Below, piece after piece: positions 17,931 through 27,017 of a stretch of DNA of 64,000 bases (positions are counted from its first letter, which is position 1; the number at the start of each line of letters is the position of its first letter). Source of the DNA: Sinorhizobium terangae (GTDB taxonomy: Bacteria; Pseudomonadota; Alphaproteobacteria; Rhizobiales; Rhizobiaceae); assembly GCF_029714365.1 (NCBI RefSeq), contig NZ_CP121660.1:868001-932000 (forward strand), given 5' to 3'. The notes under the pieces were generated by a model. That model was not told where the DNA came from. It did not search any database and saw only the letters and a list, made by a program, of their open reading frames with translations. The translations under genes and the position numbers were made by a program.

Positions 17931-19013
17931 TTATGCCGCGCAAAACAGGCGCTTGGTAGGCTTCGCGAAAACCTGCCCCTCGAACAGGCGTCGCGCGGTT
18001 CGCAAGATGCCGGCGACGATCTTTCCGTCCCTCTCTTGCAGCTTCACATCGAGGTGGCCGCTTGGGTGTTCGATCGACAGTACAAGCGGTGGCGCGCGCA
18101 CGCCGGTCAACCGGGAAGCCACGGTGTTCTTGGCGATGCAGGCCGTGGCTATTCCGACGGCGCCCGTGGTGGCAAGCGAGGGATGACATTGGTGCGGCAT
18201 GAAGTACCGAACATTGATGTCGCCGTTGCCCTTGGACTTGCTGACCAACACTGGCTTCGGGGTGACCTGATCGCTTACGTCGCCCATGCCCATGCGCCGG
18301 CCGGCCTCCATCCTTAACGCTTCGATCCGGCCGAGCGCAGCCTTGTCGGCATTGAGTTCTGCGGCCGTTTCGTTTCCCGTTGCGCCGATCGCCTCCGCAT
18401 CAAAAAGGACCATGGGCATGGCGCAGTCGATGCAGGTCACCGCGATGCCGTCGATGTATTCGAGGGATTGTCCGGTCGGGAACAATTTTCCGGTCCGCGC
18501 TCCGGCCGCGTCCATGAATGTCAGCGCGATTGGTGCGGCCTTGCCGGGGACACCGTCGATCGATGCGTCGCCAAGATAGGCGACCCTGCCGTCCGGCGTC
18601 GGAACCTCTGCCTCGATCAGCTTGCCGGTGTTCACATTGTGAATACGGACGACGGTCGTTGCGCCTCGCGCTAAAACTAATCCTGCTTCGATCGAGAAGG
18701 GGCCGACGGCGGCGAGCATATTGCCGCAGTTCGGCGAGGTGTCGACCATCTGCTGATCGACGCGCACCTGCGCAAAAAGATAATCGACGTCGGCGCCGGG
18801 GACGGTGGGGGGACCGATGATTGCGACTTTGCTGGTGACCGGATTGCCGCCACCGATGCCGTCTATCTGCAGGGGATGGCCCGAGCCCATCACCGAAAGC
18901 AGGATCTGGTCCCGCTCGGCCTGGTCCGCCGGCAGATCCGACGCGAGAAAGAACGGACCTTTGGAGGTGCCGCCTCTCATCAAGACGCAGGGTACGGAAA
19001 TCAGGTCGTTCAT
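17931..19013 (-). CDS. galD: 4-Oxalomesaconate tautomerase (GalD/PrpF family)
   Basis: A 360-residue PrpF-family isomerase. The N terminus (PCVLMRGGTSKGPFFLASDLP) and the Cys-containing motif (VDTSPNCGNMLAAVGPFSIE, about residue 95) match GalD of Pseudomonas putida, which converts the keto and enol forms of 4-oxalomesaconate in gallate and protocatechuate 4,5-cleavage pathways. Start ATG 19013; a TTG two codons upstream is possible. It is divergent from a LysR gene 111 bases away and heads the TauABC-like transporter operon. LigJ (52611) and an RraA-type aldolase (50276) elsewhere in the window supply the next steps. Methylaconitate isomerase PrpF is the main alternative. Confidence 0.85.
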   Translation of the reverse strand: MNDLISVPCVLMRGGTSKGPFFLASDLPADQAERDQILLSVMGSGHPLQIDGIGGGNPVTSKVAIIGPPTVPGADVDYLFAQVRVDQQMVDTSPNCGNMLAAVGPFSIEAGLVLARGATTVVRIHNVNTGKLIEAEVPTPDGRVAYLGDASIDGVPGKAAPIALTFMDAAGARTGKLFPTGQSLEYIDGIAVTCIDCAMPMVLFDAEAIGATGNETAAELNADKAALGRIEALRMEAGRRMGMGDVSDQVTPKPVLVSKSKGNGDINVRYFMPHQCHPSLATTGAVGIATACIAKNTVASRLTGVRAPPLVLSIEHPSGHLDVKLQERDGKIVAGILRTARRLFEGQVFAKPTKRLFCAA

Positions 19014-19063
19014 CGCCAAAATCCACGAGACTTATGTTTACGCCGTATCAATGATCGGCTTTA

Positions 19064-19102
19064 TTGCATTTAGCGGCAGCACGATTGATATGTGAAATGC
19101 AA
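19064..19102. promoter_or_regulatory. Inverted repeat in the galD-lysR divergent promoter
   Basis: Arms TTGCATTT (19064-19071) and AAATGCAA (19095-19102) are perfect complements with centres 31 bp apart, in the 111-base region between galD and the divergent LysR gene. The spacing, three helical turns, suits a LysR-type dimer of dimers. Confidence 0.55.
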
Positions 19103-19124
19103 ATTTTTGGAGTATTGATCCGAT

Positions 19125-20060
19125 ATGAGCATCAATTGCGAGATCCTCGACCTGAGGGCATTTCTGAGCGTGGTGGAACTGGAAGGCTTCCACAGGGCGG
19201 CAGAGGCGCTCAATGTTTCGCAACCGGCCCTGAGCCGCCGCATCCAGAAGCTGGAGATGGCAATCGGTGCGCCCCTGCTGGAGCGCACGACGCGGCATGT
19301 CTCGCCGACGGCACTCGGAACGGAGCTGATACCGCTGGTGCGTCGCATGCTCGAGGAATTCGATGGGTCGCTCTTTGCCGTCAGGGACGTCGGTGTGCAA
19401 CGAAGCGGCCTGGTGACGATCGCGTGCCTGCCGACGGCGGCCTTCTACTTTCTTCCCACTGTCATCAGGCAATTCAATGCCGAGTATCCAAACATCCGGT
19501 TTCGAATTCTCGACCTTCCGGCGACCGACGGCCTGCAGGCGGTGGCGCGGGGCGAGGTCGAATTCGGCATCAACATCATGGGCACCTCCGACCCCGACCT
19601 GATCTTCGATCGGCTGGTGGAAGATCCCTTCGTGCTCGCGGCACGCAAGGACCATCCACTCGCCGGCAGGCAAGAGGTTGGCTGGAGCGATCTGGAACCG
19701 TTCCGGCTGATCACTGTGCACCGGTCGAGCGGCAACAGAACGCTGCTCGACGCCGCGCTTGCGCGATCCAACATCAAGCTGCGCTGGTTCTACGAGGTCA
19801 CGCATCTTTCGACCTCGCTGGGGCTCGTCGAAGCCGGTCTCGGTATTTCCGTGCTACCGCAAATGGCCACGCCGCAGGGCGATCACCCCTTCCTCGTAAC
19901 CCGACCGATCCGCACTCCCGAAATTTCCCGAACGATCGGCGTCGTTAGGCGTCGGGGCGGGACGCTCTCTCCCGCCGCCGAGCGCTTTCTCGACATGTTG
20001 ATCGGGACATGGAGAGTCGAATGCCGTCAACCCGAAGATCGGCCCCCCGCGACCTCCTAA
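19125..20060 (+). CDS. LysR-family transcriptional regulator (likely regulator of galD operon)
   Basis: A 311-residue LysR regulator with the N-terminal winged helix (LRAFLSVVELEGFHRAAEALNVSQPALSRRIQKLE) and an effector-binding domain resembling those of aromatic-catabolism regulators. It is transcribed away from galD and its transporter, the classic LysR layout, so it probably activates that operon in response to a pathway intermediate. The ATG at 19125 gives the usual N terminus. It could also affect the sugar transporter downstream, but that starts 223 bases later with its own strong ribosome binding site. Confidence 0.93.
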   Translation: MSINCEILDLRAFLSVVELEGFHRAAEALNVSQPALSRRIQKLEMAIGAPLLERTTRHVSPTALGTELIPLVRRMLEEFDGSLFAVRDVGVQRSGLVTIACLPTAAFYFLPTVIRQFNAEYPNIRFRILDLPATDGLQAVARGEVEFGINIMGTSDPDLIFDRLVEDPFVLAARKDHPLAGRQEVGWSDLEPFRLITVHRSSGNRTLLDAALARSNIKLRWFYEVTHLSTSLGLVEAGLGISVLPQMATPQGDHPFLVTRPIRTPEISRTIGVVRRRGGTLSPAAERFLDMLIGTWRVECRQPEDRPPATS

Positions 20061-20283
20061 TTGCGTAAGGTGTCATCTAAGTTGTCGCTAATGTTGTGCT
20101 TATGAGGAAAGCGCGCAGTGTGATAAAATTATACTCGGGAGCAATTCCGGCTTAGGGAGGCGCCGGAAATTTTCAATCTGCCGTAACGCGCTTCGAAGCA
20201 GCGTCTCCGTCATGCCGGATAGGGTGGGGTCCCCCTTTCGAAAAAGCGGCCTCTGAATAACAACTCGGAATGGGAGGTGTATG

Positions 20284-21543
20284 ATGGTTCGTAAACTGTT
20301 TCTCACCTTGGCTGCCGCGGCGTCCGCGCTCGCGATCAGCGGTGCCGCATGGGCCGATATCACGGTCCTCGTGCCATCCGGCAGCGAAGGCGACGGCCTG
20401 AGAGCCGCGGCCGCAGACTACGCGAAGATGAAGGGCACCAAGGTGGAGACCGTCCAGGCGCCCTATGCCAACGTTTTCGAACAAGGGGCCAATGCCGGCG
20501 CCACCAAGTCCGGGGTCTTCGATATCATCCTGATGGACGATCCTTGGATTCCGTTTTTTGCCGAAAACGGGCATCTGGAGGACCTGACGCCCTACTTCAA
20601 GAAGGCCGGACTGGAAGGACCGGACAACGATTTCCTGTCGAAGTCGCTGGCGATCTGCCGCAACCCCTACAATTCCGGGCCCTATGTCTGCCTGCCCTAT
20701 GTGGGAAATGCGCAGATGTTCTTCTATGACGCCGCCAAGTACAAGGAAGCCGGCGTTGACGCCCCGAAAACCTGGGACGACGTGCTGAAGGCGAGCAAAA
20801 AGCTGACCGAAGACGGCGGCGGCCGCTATTTCGGCTATGTTTTCCGCGGTGGGCAGGGCAACCCGGTCGTTGCCGATTTCATGCCTATCTTCTGGTCCTA
20901 TGGCGCCGATCTCTTCAATGCCGATCGGAGCAAGGTCACGATCGACACGCCGGAAGGTGCCGCCGCCATGAAGATGTTCATGGCGTTGCGCGATGTCTCG
21001 CCGAAGGGGGTCGAGAGCTACAACGCCAACGAGGTCGGCACGGCGCTTGCCGCAGGGACCTCCGCTTCGTCGATCAACTGGCCGAACTGGGTCGCGACCT
21101 TTGAGGATCCGAGCCAGTCGAAGATGGTTGGCAAGATCTCCTATACTGCTATTCCAGCCGGAACGAAGCCGGGCAGTTCGGAAATCGGCCATTGGACCAT
21201 GGGCATCATGTCGGCATCGAAGAACAAGCAGGAAGCCTTCGACTTCATGCTTTGGGCAACGTCGCCCGAGCAGATCAAGATTTCCGCCGAGCGCGGCAAT
21301 CCGCCCGTCCGGGCCTCGGTTTTCACCGATCCTGAACTGACCAAGCAGGAGAAATTCCGGCACTATCCGGTGCTGATGGAGGCGATCCAGGCTTCGACCC
21401 CGCGTCCGCGCCATCCGAAATGGCCGGAGATCGAAAATGCCTTTGGGATCGAACTCTCGAAGGCGGTCGCCGGCACCATCACGCCGGAGGAGGCGCTGAA
21501 GAACGCGCAGGCGGCGGTCGAGCAGATCACCGGCCTCAAATAG
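20284..21543 (+). CDS. Periplasmic sugar-binding protein (ABC extracellular solute-binding protein family 1)
   Basis: A 419-residue CUT1-type binding protein with a Sec signal peptide (MVRKLFLTLAAAASALAISGAAWA, cleavage near residue 24). Two consecutive ATGs are present at 20281 and 20284; the second is six bases from GGGAGG and fits better. The mature protein has the family 1 fold (DIILMDDPWIPFFAENGHLEDL and PYVGNAQMFFYDAAKYKEAG). It begins an operon with two permeases, an ATPase, an FGE-fold protein and a beta-propeller protein. Ligand unknown; the extra genes suggest a polyol or sugar derivative rather than a common monosaccharide. Confidence 0.92.
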   Translation: MVRKLFLTLAAAASALAISGAAWADITVLVPSGSEGDGLRAAAADYAKMKGTKVETVQAPYANVFEQGANAGATKSGVFDIILMDDPWIPFFAENGHLEDLTPYFKKAGLEGPDNDFLSKSLAICRNPYNSGPYVCLPYVGNAQMFFYDAAKYKEAGVDAPKTWDDVLKASKKLTEDGGGRYFGYVFRGGQGNPVVADFMPIFWSYGADLFNADRSKVTIDTPEGAAAMKMFMALRDVSPKGVESYNANEVGTALAAGTSASSINWPNWVATFEDPSQSKMVGKISYTAIPAGTKPGSSEIGHWTMGIMSASKNKQEAFDFMLWATSPEQIKISAERGNPPVRASVFTDPELTKQEKFRHYPVLMEAIQASTPRPRHPKWPEIENAFGIELSKAVAGTITPEEALKNAQAAVEQITGLK

Positions 21544-21555
21544 CCGGAGTTCTCA

Positions 21556-21581
21556 CGAGCGGGGCTTTCGGGCCCCGTTCG
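21556..21581 (+). terminator. Stem-loop between binding protein and permease genes
   Basis: A 10-bp stem (CGAGCGGGGC with GCCCCGTTCG, one G-T pair) with a six-base loop lies 12 bases after the binding-protein stop. Such hairpins commonly stabilise the upstream mRNA or partly terminate, so that binding protein exceeds permease. Confidence 0.55.
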
Positions 21582-21623
21582 CGTCGGGATTCGAGGTCGA
21601 TAAGAGGTCTGCAGGAGAGACGG

Positions 21624-22547
21624 ATGTTGAAATCCGCGGACGGCACATTGACCGCACAGTCTCAACCAGGTGGCGGGCTGGAGCGGTGGGCAGAGCGCCA
21701 TCTGCGCTACCTGATGCTTGCGCCGACAGTTTCGATATTGCTGGCGCTGACGATCTTCCCGAGCCTCTACATGTTCTATGCGGCGGTTCACAGGATCAGC
21801 CCGAACCCCGATCTGCCGTGGGAGTTCGTCGGTACGGGCAATTTTGCACGGCTGCTTTCGGACGCGCAGTTTCATGTCGCGCTCCGCAACACCATCGTCT
21901 TTACCGTGGTGGCAGTCACGGTCGAATTTCTGCTCGGCCTCGGCCTCGCCCTGCTACTCGACAAGTTCATCCGCCGGCTGACGTTTCTGAAAACCGTGCT
22001 GATGATCCCGATGATGCTGCCGCCGATTGCGGTCGCCATCACCTGGAAGCTGATCTACGAGCCGCAATTCGGCGTACTGAACGAAATCATGTACCGCCTC
22101 GGTCTTCCCTTGCAGGCATGGGCGGGCGACGTGAACCTCGCGATGTTCTCGATCATTGTTGCCGACGTCTGGCAGTGGACTCCGTTCATATTTCTCCTGA
22201 TGCTCGCGGGCCTGGCGAGCCTGCCGGTGGAGCCCTACGAGGCGGCCGCGCTCGACGGCGCTTCGTCCTGGCGACAGTTCTGGGACCTGACGCTTCCCTT
22301 CCTGAAGCCGGTGATCGCCATCGCGCTGCTGCTGCGGGTCATGGATGCGCTGCGCCTCTTCGACCTGGTCTTCATCCTGACCGGTGGAGGTCCGGCCGAT
22401 CGCACCAAGGTGCTGAGTCTTTACATCTATCAGGTCGCTTACCGTTTCGCCGACCCCGGCTATGCGGCCGCGATATCGCTGTTCGTGCTGTTCGTGACGA
22501 TCGTTCTCAGCACCTGGTTCATGAAACGCATGCGGCTGGCGGATTGA
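21624..22547 (+). CDS. Sugar ABC transporter permease, MalF/UgpA-like
   Basis: A 307-residue permease with six hydrophobic segments and an EAA loop (EPYEAAALDGASSWRQFWDLTLP, about residue 206). The start ATG at 21624 follows GCAGGAGAGACGG. It pairs with the permease five bases downstream. Function: inner-membrane channel for the substrate of the binding protein at 20284-21543. Confidence 0.93.
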   Translation: MLKSADGTLTAQSQPGGGLERWAERHLRYLMLAPTVSILLALTIFPSLYMFYAAVHRISPNPDLPWEFVGTGNFARLLSDAQFHVALRNTIVFTVVAVTVEFLLGLGLALLLDKFIRRLTFLKTVLMIPMMLPPIAVAITWKLIYEPQFGVLNEIMYRLGLPLQAWAGDVNLAMFSIIVADVWQWTPFIFLLMLAGLASLPVEPYEAAALDGASSWRQFWDLTLPFLKPVIAIALLLRVMDALRLFDLVFILTGGGPADRTKVLSLYIYQVAYRFADPGYAAAISLFVLFVTIVLSTWFMKRMRLAD

Positions 22548-22552
22548 AGACG

Positions 22553-23419
22553 ATGGCGACGAGAACCCTCCATAGACGCAGCCGTACGAGAGAGGTGCTC
22601 ACGCGTCTCACGGCCTATCTCGCGATCGTGGTCGCATTGATCCTGACGCTCTTCCCGATCTATTGGATCGCCGCCAATTCCTTCAAGTTCGACATCGACA
22701 TTTTCGCCGTGCCACCGGAATGGCTGCCGCGCAACCCGACGTTGAAGCATTACAACGAGGCCTTCATCCAGCGTCCTTTCCTGCGCTACGCGCTGAACAG
22801 CTTCCTCGTCGCGGTCGGGACGACGATCGTCTCGGTGGTTTTCGGCACCATGGCGGGTTATGCCCTGGCGCGGTTCAATTATCCGTGGCAGTGGCGCAAG
22901 CAGATCTCGTTCTGGATTCTTTCGACACGCATGATGCCGCCGATCGTCAGCATCATTCCGCTCTACCTGTTCTTCAACTACTTCGACATGCTGAACACGA
23001 AGTCGGCGCTCGTGATCGCCTACACCGCCTTCAACCTGCCGTTTGCGACCTGGATGATGAAGAGCTATTTCCAGGACCTCCCGGTCGAACTGGAGGAGGC
23101 CGCGGTCGTCGACGGCGACACCCGCTGGGGCGCCTTCCTCCATGTGGCCTTGCCGCTTGCCCGGCCGGGGCTTGCCGCGACCGCCATCTTCTGCCTGATC
23201 ATTTCATGGAACGAGTTCCTGCTGTCCCTCATCATTACACTGACCGAGCAGTCGCAGACGCTGCCGATCGGCATTGCCGGGCGGGTGACACAGTACAACA
23301 CCTATTGGGGCGAGATCAGCGCCGCCGGTTTCATGGCCTGCGTGCCGATCGTCATCTTCGCCTTCATCGTCCAAAAGCATCTTGTCCGGGGGCTCTCCCT
23401 TGGGGCTGTCAAGGGTTGA
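22553..23419 (+). CDS. Sugar ABC transporter permease, MalG-like
   Basis: A 288-residue permease with a basic N-terminal tail (TRTLHRRSRTRE), six predicted membrane helices and an EAA motif (ELEEAAVVDGDTRWGAFLHVALP, about residue 183). It is placed five bases after the first permease and three bases before the ATPase, so it is clearly in the same operon. Confidence 0.93.
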   Translation: MATRTLHRRSRTREVLTRLTAYLAIVVALILTLFPIYWIAANSFKFDIDIFAVPPEWLPRNPTLKHYNEAFIQRPFLRYALNSFLVAVGTTIVSVVFGTMAGYALARFNYPWQWRKQISFWILSTRMMPPIVSIIPLYLFFNYFDMLNTKSALVIAYTAFNLPFATWMMKSYFQDLPVELEEAAVVDGDTRWGAFLHVALPLARPGLAATAIFCLIISWNEFLLSLIITLTEQSQTLPIGIAGRVTQYNTYWGEISAAGFMACVPIVIFAFIVQKHLVRGLSLGAVKG

Positions 23420-23422
23420 GCC

Positions 23423-24484
23423 ATGGCGTCGGTCACCTTCAAGAACGTCTCGAAGAAGTTCGGCGAGTTCGTTGCAATCACGGATTTTAACCTCGAGATC
23501 AGGGACAGGGAGTTCCTCGTCCTGCTCGGTCCTTCCGGCTGCGGCAAGACGACGACCATGCGCATGGTCGCGGGGCTCGAGGAGGCGACGTCGGGCGACA
23601 TCTACATCGACGCCGACCGCATCAACGGCGTGCTGCCCAAGTATCGTGATGTGGCGATGGTGTTCCAGTCCTATGCGCTCTATCCGCACCTGACCGTCGA
23701 GCAGAATATCGGCTATCCGCTGAAAATCCGCAAAGTTCCGCCGGCCGAAAGCAAGCAGCGGATTGTCGAGGTGGCGCGGCGCGTGGAGCTCGACGGCCTG
23801 TTGTCCCGTCTTCCTAGAGAGCTTTCCGGCGGCCAGCGACAGCGCGTGGCGCTTGCGCGCGCGATCGTGCGCACCCCGCGCGTCTTCCTGATGGACGAGC
23901 CGCTTTCCAATCTCGATGCCAAGCTCCGGACGCAGATGCGCTCGGAACTGAAGCATCTGCAGCACGAGCTCAAGGTCACGACGATCTATGTCACCCATGA
24001 CCAGATAGAGGCAATGACGCTCGCCGACCGTGTCGCAGTGATGAACAAGGGCGTGATCGAGCAGCTTGGGACGCCAAGGGAAATCTACAACGATCCGCGC
24101 ACGCTTTTCGTTGCCGGTTTTATCGGCTCGCCTTCGATGAACCTCATCCCGGGGGAGGTGCGGGACGGCGTTTTTGTGAGTGCTGGTCTGAGGGTCGGGG
24201 GGCTCGGCCGCGTGAGCCTTGCGCGCGCCGTTCTCGGCGTCCGCGCGGAGGACGTCCATGCCGCTCGCGCCGACGATCCCGACGTCAATCTGGTTGCGCC
24301 GATCTACTCTGTCGAACTCACCGGCGACAGTACCCTCGTCAGCCTGCGGCTCGGCGCAAAACTCATGACGCTTCGGGCCGACAAGAATTTTGCCGGCCAG
24401 ATCGACCAGCGGATCGGCGTCAAGGTCGCGGCGGATCGGGTGTTTCTGTTCGACGGGGAGACACAAGCCCGTGTCGATGTCTGA
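23423..24484 (+). CDS. Sugar ABC transporter ATP-binding protein, MalK/UgpC family
   Basis: A 353-residue CUT1 ATPase with Walker A (GPSGCGKTT), Q-loop (MVFQSYALYPHLT), signature (LSGGQRQRVALARA), Walker B (FLMDEPLSNLDAKLR), H-loop (VTHDQIEAMTLADR) and a C-terminal TOBE-type domain. Its stop overlaps the start of the FGE-fold gene by eight bases. It is full length with all catalytic residues. Confidence 0.94.
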   Translation: MASVTFKNVSKKFGEFVAITDFNLEIRDREFLVLLGPSGCGKTTTMRMVAGLEEATSGDIYIDADRINGVLPKYRDVAMVFQSYALYPHLTVEQNIGYPLKIRKVPPAESKQRIVEVARRVELDGLLSRLPRELSGGQRQRVALARAIVRTPRVFLMDEPLSNLDAKLRTQMRSELKHLQHELKVTTIYVTHDQIEAMTLADRVAVMNKGVIEQLGTPREIYNDPRTLFVAGFIGSPSMNLIPGEVRDGVFVSAGLRVGGLGRVSLARAVLGVRAEDVHAARADDPDVNLVAPIYSVELTGDSTLVSLRLGAKLMTLRADKNFAGQIDQRIGVKVAADRVFLFDGETQARVDV

Positions 24485-25238
24485 TCTTTGCGCCGCGGCA
24501 CTCCTCCTTGCTTTCACACCTCACGCGGCTGCCGCCGATGCCGGACCGATCGCCGGCAATCCGCTGATCGGCATTCCCGCCGGTCCGTTTGTGTTCGGTC
24601 GCGACGATGGTCCCGAGAACGAGCGGCCGCGCCGCGTGCTCGACGGACAGGCCTTCGCCATCAACCGCACGGAGATCACCAATCGCCAATATCGCCGCTT
24701 CGTCGAGGAAACCGGTCATCGCTCGGCCTTCTACGCCAATCACCCCGCGCTCGGGCTGGATGACAGGCCGGTGGTCGGCGTGAGTTGGGGAGACGCGACA
24801 GCCTTCTGCCGTCACTACGGCCTATCTTTGCCGTCGGAGCGGCAATATGAGAGAGCCGCGCGGGGGGCAAACGGAGCGGCGTTTCCGTGGGGCGAGCATG
24901 GTAACGTGGTGCCGGCGAATTTTGGCACCGACGACTGCTGTTCCGGCGACGCGCGCGACGGCTATCCGATGACGGCGCCGGCGGACGCCTTTGCCGATGG
25001 CGCAAGCGAAGAAGGCGTCCTCAATCTCGTCGGCAATGTCTGGGAATGGACGAGCGACATCTACGCACCTTACGAGGGCAATGCCTCGGGAGAGAGCGCC
25101 GGGCAATACCGCGTACTTCGCGGCGGCTCCTGGAACAGCGATCCGAGCCACCTTACCACGACCTATCGCCTCGCCTATGATCCGGAATTCCGATTTGCAG
25201 CCAATGGCGGCTTTCGATGCGTTCGCTCCGAACCCTGA
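24477..25238 (+). CDS. Secreted FGE/sulfatase-modifying-factor-fold protein lacking catalytic cysteines
   Basis: A 253-residue FGE-sulfatase domain protein (PF03781 type) with a Sec signal (SDLCAAALLLAFTPHAAAADA). Family motifs are clear: IPAGPFVFG, INRTEITNRQYRRFVEETGH, VVGVSWGDATAFCRH, SERQYERAARG, NLVGNVWEWTSD and RGGSWNSD. In true formylglycine-generating enzymes two Cys follow the RGGS motif in the Cu-binding active site. Here the segment after RGGSW up to the final GGFRCV contains no Cys, so it is unlikely to make formylglycine. It is translationally coupled to the ATPase (8-base overlap) and to the beta-propeller gene (22-base overlap). Possible role: periplasmic ligand binding or a different oxidase. 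No sulfatase gene is nearby. Confidence 0.85.
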   Translation: MSDLCAAALLLAFTPHAAAADAGPIAGNPLIGIPAGPFVFGRDDGPENERPRRVLDGQAFAINRTEITNRQYRRFVEETGHRSAFYANHPALGLDDRPVVGVSWGDATAFCRHYGLSLPSERQYERAARGANGAAFPWGEHGNVVPANFGTDDCCSGDARDGYPMTAPADAFADGASEEGVLNLVGNVWEWTSDIYAPYEGNASGESAGQYRVLRGGSWNSDPSHLTTTYRLAYDPEFRFAANGGFRCVRSEP

Positions 25239-26221
25239 TCACGGTGGCCGGTCTTCTGTTCCTCGCAGCCGGGGCCGCCGCCGATCCCGTGGTCGCCCCC
25301 GGCTATAGGCTGGAAACACTCAGCAAACCAGGCGCGGCTTTTTCCGGCCTTTCGCGCGACGGGGGGACACTGCTCGTCACCGATCTTGCCAGTGGCCGGC
25401 TCCAGCGGCGCGAGGCCGACGGCAAGCTCGTGGCCTTCGGTCCGGCTTTTCCTCACGGTCTCGACGTGATCGGCGACCCGACCGGCCCCTATCGCGTCGT
25501 GCGCGTTGGCGATGCTCTTGTCGTGGCTCAGGGGTGGACGCCGGTCGATGCCGGCGAAGGCCCGCTTGACCATGCCCTCGTGGCGATCGGTGACGACGGC
25601 AACACCCGCGCAATCAGCGCCGATTTCTGGAATCCGTTCGACTTCGCCGTCGCGAATGGAACCTATTACGTCATCGACTCGGCGCGAAACAGTGTCGAAC
25701 GCATGCAGGCGGATGGTCGCAAGCAAACGCTCATGACCTTTCGCCGCCTGAAGCAGGAAACGACGGCATTGCAGCAACTTTCGCCGACGGAGTTCACGGA
25801 CGAGAGCTACGAAGTCGATGCGGTGCCGACCGGCATCGCCCTTCGCGACGGGCGCATTCATGTCGCGCTGTTCGGTGGATTTCCCTTCCTCGACGGCGCG
25901 GGAAAGGTCGTGTCAGCTCCAGAGACAGGCGGAGCAGCGTCGCCGCGGGTCGATGTCGAGGACCTGAACGCGCCGGTGGCGATCGCCTTCGACACGGATG
26001 GCGGCATGCTCGTCCTCGAACATGGCCGCTATGAGCAGAAGGAAGGTTTTCTGAAGGGCAGCGGCCGATTGCTCAAACTCGATAAGACGACGGGCACCCG
26101 GCAGACCGTTCTCGAGGGCCTGACACGACCGGTGGCGGTCCTTGTCTGGGACGAGCGGCGGCTTATCGTCTCCGAACTCGCCGGCAATCTCCATTTCCTG
26201 ACGCGGGAATCGAGGCCATGA
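25217..26221 (+). CDS. Secreted beta-propeller (NHL/SMP-30-like) protein
   Basis: A 334-residue exported protein with a Sec signal (MRSLRTLITVAGLLFLAAGAAA) and repeating segments of the pattern 'D-x-G-x-hydrophobic-x-V-x-D' (GGTLLVTDLASGRLQRREADG, NGTYYVIDSARNSVERMQADG, GGMLVLEHGRYEQ), typical of a six-bladed propeller such as SMP-30, NHL or ScyD families. It overlaps the FGE-fold gene by 22 bases and ends 13 bases before the convergent transporter operon. A role in sensing or hydrolysing (lactonase-like) the sugar in the periplasm is plausible but not shown. Confidence 0.72.
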   Translation: MRSLRTLITVAGLLFLAAGAAADPVVAPGYRLETLSKPGAAFSGLSRDGGTLLVTDLASGRLQRREADGKLVAFGPAFPHGLDVIGDPTGPYRVVRVGDALVVAQGWTPVDAGEGPLDHALVAIGDDGNTRAISADFWNPFDFAVANGTYYVIDSARNSVERMQADGRKQTLMTFRRLKQETTALQQLSPTEFTDESYEVDAVPTGIALRDGRIHVALFGGFPFLDGAGKVVSAPETGGAASPRVDVEDLNAPVAIAFDTDGGMLVLEHGRYEQKEGFLKGSGRLLKLDKTTGTRQTVLEGLTRPVAVLVWDERRLIVSELAGNLHFLTRESRP

Positions 26222-26234
26222 CGTCGATGAGCAT

Positions 26235-27017
26235 TCAGGCGTTTCTTGCCCGATCAGCCGTGATCGCCTGCTCGCGCGTCCCCGAAACGATGATCTCCAG
26301 CACCTCGTGCTCATCGGTGTTCTTGATGTAGCGGTCGCCGACATATTCGCCGCGCTTCAGCACCATGACGCGATCGCCGACGGCGAAAATGTCGACGAGG
26401 CGGTGGGAGATAATGATCTGGGCGACGCCCTGCCGCTTCAGTTCGAGCATCGTCTCAAGCAGCCGCTCAGTCGCCATCACCGAGAGGTTGGCTGTCGGTT
26501 CGTCGAGGATCACCACGCGCGGCTCGAACGAGATCGCTCGGGCGATCGCCACCGATTGCTGGCGGCCACCCGACAGGCTCTCGACCTTCTGATAGACCGA
26601 GTTCACGTCCACCTTGAGGCGCTTTAACACGCTGTCGGCTTCCGCATACATGCGCCGTCGGTCGACGAAGAGCCCACGCCGCGGCCAGCGACCGAGAAAG
26701 ATATTCTGGCCGACGTCCATGTTTCCGCAAAGGGCGAAGTCCTGGTAGATCATCTCGATGCCCGCCGCGCGGCTTTCATGCGGGCTCTTGAAATAGACCT
26801 GCTCGCCGGCAACGAGAATCTCGCCCGCGTCACGTTGATAGGCGCCGGTCAGGATCTTCATCAGCGTCGACTTGCCGGCCGAGTTGTCGCCGACGAGGCC
26901 GAGGATTTCGCCCGGGTAGAGCACGAGATCGACGCTGCGGAGCGCCTGCACCGCACCGAAGGCCTTTTCGATGCCGCGCATCTCTACGAGCGGAGGACTT
27001 CTGGGGGTATCAGGCAT
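26235..27017 (-). CDS. Ribose/fructose-type ABC transporter ATP-binding protein (FrcA-like, single domain)
   Basis: A 260-residue ATPase of the CUT2 group in the single-domain form seen in FrcA, rather than the duplicated RbsA. Walker A (GDNSAGKST), Q-loop (MIYQDFALCGNMDV), signature (LSGGRQQSVAIARA), Walker B (VILDEPTANLSV) and H-loop (ISHRLVDIFAVGDR) are present. The family-typical 'DEPTANLSV' supports CUT2. Start ATG 27017 overlaps the stop of the fused permease gene by eight bases, so translation is coupled. Confidence 0.92.
   Translation of the reverse strand: MPDTPRSPPLVEMRGIEKAFGAVQALRSVDLVLYPGEILGLVGDNSAGKSTLMKILTGAYQRDAGEILVAGEQVYFKSPHESRAAGIEMIYQDFALCGNMDVGQNIFLGRWPRRGLFVDRRRMYAEADSVLKRLKVDVNSVYQKVESLSGGRQQSVAIARAISFEPRVVILDEPTANLSVMATERLLETMLELKRQGVAQIIISHRLVDIFAVGDRVMVLKRGEYVGDRYIKNTDEHEVLEIIVSGTREQAITADRARNA

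Noticed and set aside
24477..25238. Active formylglycine-generating enzyme with a sulfatase partner
   Set aside because: The catalytic Cys pair is missing after RGGSW and no sulfatase gene is nearby.
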